Shown one piece after another: positions 59,690 to 64,000 of a stretch of 64,000 nucleotides of DNA; positions within the stretch are counted from its first letter, which is position 1; each line of letters opens with the position of its first letter. The notes under the pieces were generated by a model. It searched no databases, was not told the origin of the DNA, and was given only the letters and a program-made list of their open reading frames with translations. The position numbers were made by a program, and so were the translations under genes. Source of the stretch: Polytrichum commune. Its lineage: Eukaryota; Streptophyta; Polytrichopsida; Polytrichales; Polytrichaceae. The stretch spans positions 37,247,501-37,311,500 of the forward strand of contig OX485805.1 of NCBI GenBank assembly GCA_950295325.1, read 5' to 3'.

Positions 59690-61712
59690 TCTTGGGTGTC
59701 TTGGAATGCAAACACATATTTAGTATTTTCATAGCAATACCAAGCAACCACATGATGGTCTTTTACTAAAGAAAGAGGTTGCAATTAATACACTTTGATA
59801 AATTGCACTTGCTTGTCGAAAAGTTCACATGACATAATACGAGTGCTCCCCGTGAACGGGAATCTCGTAATTAAAGGAGAATTGCATCCATGTGAAATTT
59901 GGTCCCACATAACGCAACCAAGAAGTTATGTACGTTGTGTTGATCATCAATATCACCTCGACATAAAAGATAACATTACTCAGCCTAGGCCGACCATGTG
60001 GCCAAGAATTTGTCGGGTATTATGTCCCTTTCATTTGGGGCTTCCCTTACAAAGTGGATAGTTCTTAACCTAAGTATTTTTCACCACATGATATATAGAA
60101 CCGACAATCGCTATATAATTGATTCATAAGAATACCGACACATGTTTAGGTGAGGAAGGCCCATGATTCATTGACCATGGTTGCACCAACCATGTTTCTA
60201 TTTAAATATGAACCGACAACTAGTTACTTAGGTAGAGCCACGTTGATTGCCATCCAAAGTTAGGGCCGTATATTTGTTAGTGGATGTTAGCTTGCCTTCC
60301 CCTCCCCTTTTAGAAAGGGTGTAGAGGGAACATGCTTAGTAATATCATGAGATAATGTGCTATTAAGTTCCAGACTTTTTATTTATTTATTTTATTTATA
60401 AAAAATACATGCTACGGCTCATAGGAATTGTGTATATAGGCCATACATGGCGCCCCTTGGCCCTTTGAAGGTGAACCTGGCTTCTGAAAATGTAACTAAA
60501 GTAGGTTGGCCTATAACAAATACACTCTTGGGTGTTGAATGGGTCCACTAATTGTCTCATATGGTTAACAATTGTTCATCACAAAGATTGTCGTTTCAAG
60601 TGTTAAAATTAAAATCGAGATGTAATATTCATTAAAAAAAGACAATCTTCAAAGATCATTTTTTATGTTGTTTATATCAAAGTGATCTTAATGACACCAA
60701 AAAGTATCATGAACGGCATCAATTTTTTTCCCTTAAAGTCGTTTCATATGACATTCAATTGTCATGAATGAATTCATTTCATATTCCACAACAAGTGTGC
60801 CACACACCACAACTTTCTCTATGGAAAGTCATATGTGTCACCGCTCATGCACATGAAGAAAAAGGGAAAAGGGAGGTTATATCGTAGCCGTGCACCGACC
60901 ACTTTTGTGACACATGGTGGAATCTAGTCGGGAAATGGATTGTTCTTGAATATTTGTATAATTGCGGTGGCTCTTTAAAACATCAATTGAAAGGCGGGTA
61001 TGGTAGATCCCATGGCTCTTTAATTGCTTGCTTACAAAGACGAATGAAGGTGACGATTGCATGTGCATATTCATGACCCCACCTCATGAAAAATTGGAGG
61101 CATTTTCCATCACATGTATTGAAGCCCCCCCGACCCAAAGAACAATGATGTCCGAGTGTAGGTGTGTTTGTATTGTGACCGACTCAGAAATGAAGCAACA
61201 CCGTAATTCACGCCAGGTGGCAACATCGGAGTCATCTTCTTTTTTCTTTTTTCTTTTTTCTTCCCTCTTTGCTTTGTGTTGTTTTCCCAACAAACTGATG
61301 CAAGGAGGTCGGTGTCTGTAAAAGACTAACTTTCAACACATTTGAGAGCTTACAATCTTCCACACGTGTTTGCGATCCCACGAATTTATATCTAACGTGA
61401 TTTTGAAGAAATTGGTGTTGAAAATAAGAAACCTTTTTATGGCTAGAGTCAAAGAGTTGACCACCCAATTCCACCTTTTAGAAGGTCAAGCAACATCCGC
61501 GAAGTGCACCAAATAATCTTGTTGCGTGAAAACACTAACCTTTCAATTTATATTTTTCTTTTTGGACGAGTTCGGAAAATCAATTGCTTGAAAGAATGAC
61601 CTAACCACAAGAGGACAATCCCAAGCTTAGTTCATAACACCTATAGAGAGGGAAGCGGTGAAAACATGCCCCCTTTATACGTGGGTTGATGATTCGTACC
61701 GATTTTAAGCTA
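59690..61712. other. Gene-free stretch
   Basis: A few frames of 65-97 codons, none recognisable. A TTTTCT-type pyrimidine tract lies near 61235-61265. Confidence 0.4.
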
Positions 61713-62573
61713 CAGTCCTACCTCTTTAATACGACACTCGATAATACGACAACCTCGATATTATGACACAAATTTTGTAAACCAAACTTCCTAGTTCAAA
61801 TCTACCTCTATACTACGACTATGACAATGTTAATACGACACTCCTAGATCCCCCAAATGTCATATTATAGAGGTAATAAATGCATTTATATGGTGGGTCC
61901 CACACACTTATATATATAGATATACATAATTTATGTTAAATTCATAAATCTTATACATATGAAGTTTGGATTAAGGAAGTTTAAATGTAAAATGATGAGA
62001 ACCATGAGAAAATAAACATGAGAACCATGGGAACTAGGTTCCCTTTCTAAAACCCTACTGACACTCACAACACTCATCAGTTGGTGTTTTTTTCGCAACA
62101 ACTCTTACCCTAAACCCTAAACTAACATCCACAAATTCGGATTCGAGGTTTTTAGATCAATTTTTATCTGATTGATGTGTTTTTCATATTGTTGGAAAGC
62201 TATTGAAATTTCGCTTCTTTTTGGTGGTAGTCTTGCTTGATTTCGAATTATATAGACAAAGTTATGAGCATATGAAGGTCGCCTAGTTCCAGAAATTGAT
62301 CGATTTGGTTTTGCAATTTGTGAGGTCAGTTCTTATCCGATTACACCCTTCTTCAAGTCCACATAGGTTTAGTGAGGAGAATTTGCATATTTGTAATACA
62401 TTTGAAAGAATACTCATTTTTATATATGGCGAAATATCTCAAGTGTGTTTTTATGAAGTACCTCGTTATTGTGACAACCAGGTCCAATTTGTCATATTAT
62501 TGAATATGTGACACCTCGATAATACGACCTTTTTCTCGTTTCCCAAACGTGTCATATTAAAGAGGTAGGACTT
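61713..62573. mobile_element. pogo/Tigger-like element, copy 2 (861 bp)
   Basis: Inverted ends CAGTCCTACCTCTTTAATAC and, from the right, AAGTCCTACCTCTTTAATA, with TA at 61711-61712 and 62574-62575. Subterminal sequences match copy 1 in inverted register. No transposase remnant is visible. Confidence 0.75.
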
Positions 62574-64000
62574 TACCGATAAACTAATTCGGGATCTATG
62601 ACCATGATTTAGGGGTTGCTTTGGTTTTTAAACATCAATCTTCAAACTCCACAAAACTTGATATAAACGTCAACTCGTTCAATAGCAAGCATTAATGAAG
62701 AGTCTCTTTGTTTGTGCATGATGAATTCTCTACAAACACTAATCAATCCCAAAACCAAGACCCTTGAGGGCTTTTATTAAGTAATACAACCCATATAAGA
62801 CATTTGATTCTTGACTACGCAACAAGAATGCTTCATTAAGCAACCAACCCATTACTACACCAAGAAGAAGAAGAACTCTGGTCTCCAAAGTTCAATGTGA
62901 AACCACTTCACCCTTTGCAGGGAGTAGACGTTACATTTAGTAACTAGTAGCCATTAACAATAACCGTCATTAACAGACATCATCCGAGAACGTAGTGCCA
63001 TTTAGAAAGCACGGTATAGTGGAAATTAATTTTATGACAGGTTTTGGAGGTTTGTGACATGTTGGTGGTTCTCTAGTCTTCAATCACTACACCAATTCCT
63101 ATCAAAGACATCTAAGACATCGTGCTTCACAACTCACAAGGCTTTGGTATAAACGGCCTTTGCATTACTCCAATCAAGCATGTCATAATCAATCAAGTGG
63201 ACCTAAATGATCTAAAGAACATTCATTTTTGCGGAGGCCGTTTCTCTTGAGTGAACACTAAACCGGTCCTCTCTTTCCAATCAATCCACGGGAGAGCACT
63301 AACAAGATACACACCAAATGCGGTGAAACTTCCTTAATAATTCCTTGTTTAGTCCTTTTACCAAAAAGACATTGAAACATAAACAAACGACTTTTCACAT
63401 CTCATGTGATTTCTTGGACAACAATCTCCAACCTTCCATCTAGAACATCGAGATCATTATGGTGTCAAAACCACCAATTTCATGCTACAACTTCGTTTTG
63501 ATTAAAAAAGTCACATCACGCACAAAAAAGTCACACTCCTTGAACTCCTTGAACTTCCGATCCTCAAAATCAAGCAACATTGATTGTTTCTAGTGTGGCA
63601 ACATTGTCGTACACACGAGTGCAAGCTTACTACTACTACCACCACCACCACCACCATTACTACTACTACTAATCAAGTTACGATGTTACCACATTGTTGG
63701 AGCCAAAAAGTTACGTAAAGTTCATTTTTCCTAGTGGGATGCACAATTGTCTTCGTAGGTTGTATGTTGGCATCTTTTTATTTGCCATGGTTAGGTCAAC
63801 TTCAAGGTCCTTTTTGCGGGATATTCCTCACCGGATTAAAATAAGTGTCGTCGGGGAAAAGGGGGCGGGCGGGGGGGGGGGGGGGAATCTTGGCGGCAAG
63901 TAGATTTGGGGACGAAGTCACTTACTATACACACGGTGGCTTGTAAGGGAAGCAAGGGGAAGTTTGTCGGGAGGGGCAGGCTAACATTGCTTCGGCCCAT
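62574..64000. other. Gene-free right end
   Basis: It contains a (TAC)/(ACC) trinucleotide tract at 63629-63672 and a G run of 15 at 63871-63885. No gene or known repeat family is recognised. Confidence 0.45.

Noticed and set aside
1-64000. tRNA or rRNA genes
   Set aside because: No cloverleaf with conserved A/B boxes and no rRNA-like segment was noticed. A tRNAscan-SE run would be needed to exclude tRNAs firmly.

Overview
This looks like nuclear DNA of a land plant. The window is AT-rich, with two long, intron-rich genes standing in a dense field of short inverted-repeat transposons. Both genes belong to families I know only from plants: a secreted At4g14100-like protein, and an NTMC2T5/T6-type SMP-C2 membrane protein. 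GT-AG introns, CT/GA tracts and pogo-, PIF- and hAT-like elements fit this. The MITE load suggests a non-seed plant, but that is a weak guess. There is no bacterial or organellar character, no rRNA gene, no tRNA gene that I could see, and no CRISPR array.

Layout. 0-9 kb is repeat territory: PIF-like and other MITEs, a hAT-like MITE with a perfect 8-bp target duplication, a 71-bp exon relic of the bifunctional enzyme F2KP, and a four-unit ~205-bp tandem array. 9-11 kb is unassigned. 11.2-17.1 kb (minus strand) holds gene 1, a three-exon secreted-protein gene. Its second intron is bordered by two separate tandem duplications, one copying the splice donor and one copying the terminal exon. 17.9-19.6 kb is a decayed retroelement with an RNase H domain and an extreme A+C-rich plus strand. 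21.5-30.9 kb (minus strand) holds gene 2; its 13 exons join in phase at every junction and give an 886-residue protein (membrane anchor, SMP, C2, long basic/Ser-rich tail). Upstream of it lie a 4-unit minisatellite, a (GA)22 tract and a CpG-dense block that could be its distal promoter. 33-64 kb contains no gene I can support. It holds at least ten repeat families, pogo/Tigger-like elements with two relics of transposase C-termini, tandem repeats at 54.5-55.5 kb, and several long poly(G) runs.

The two genes lie in the same orientation, 4.6 kb apart, and do not form a functional unit. Their common theme is that the introns act as landing pads: at least ten MITE or dispersed-repeat copies sit inside them, one ending 11 bp from a coding exon. 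All gene models were built by eye from splice signals, phase and remembered family patterns; none has been checked against transcripts or databases.
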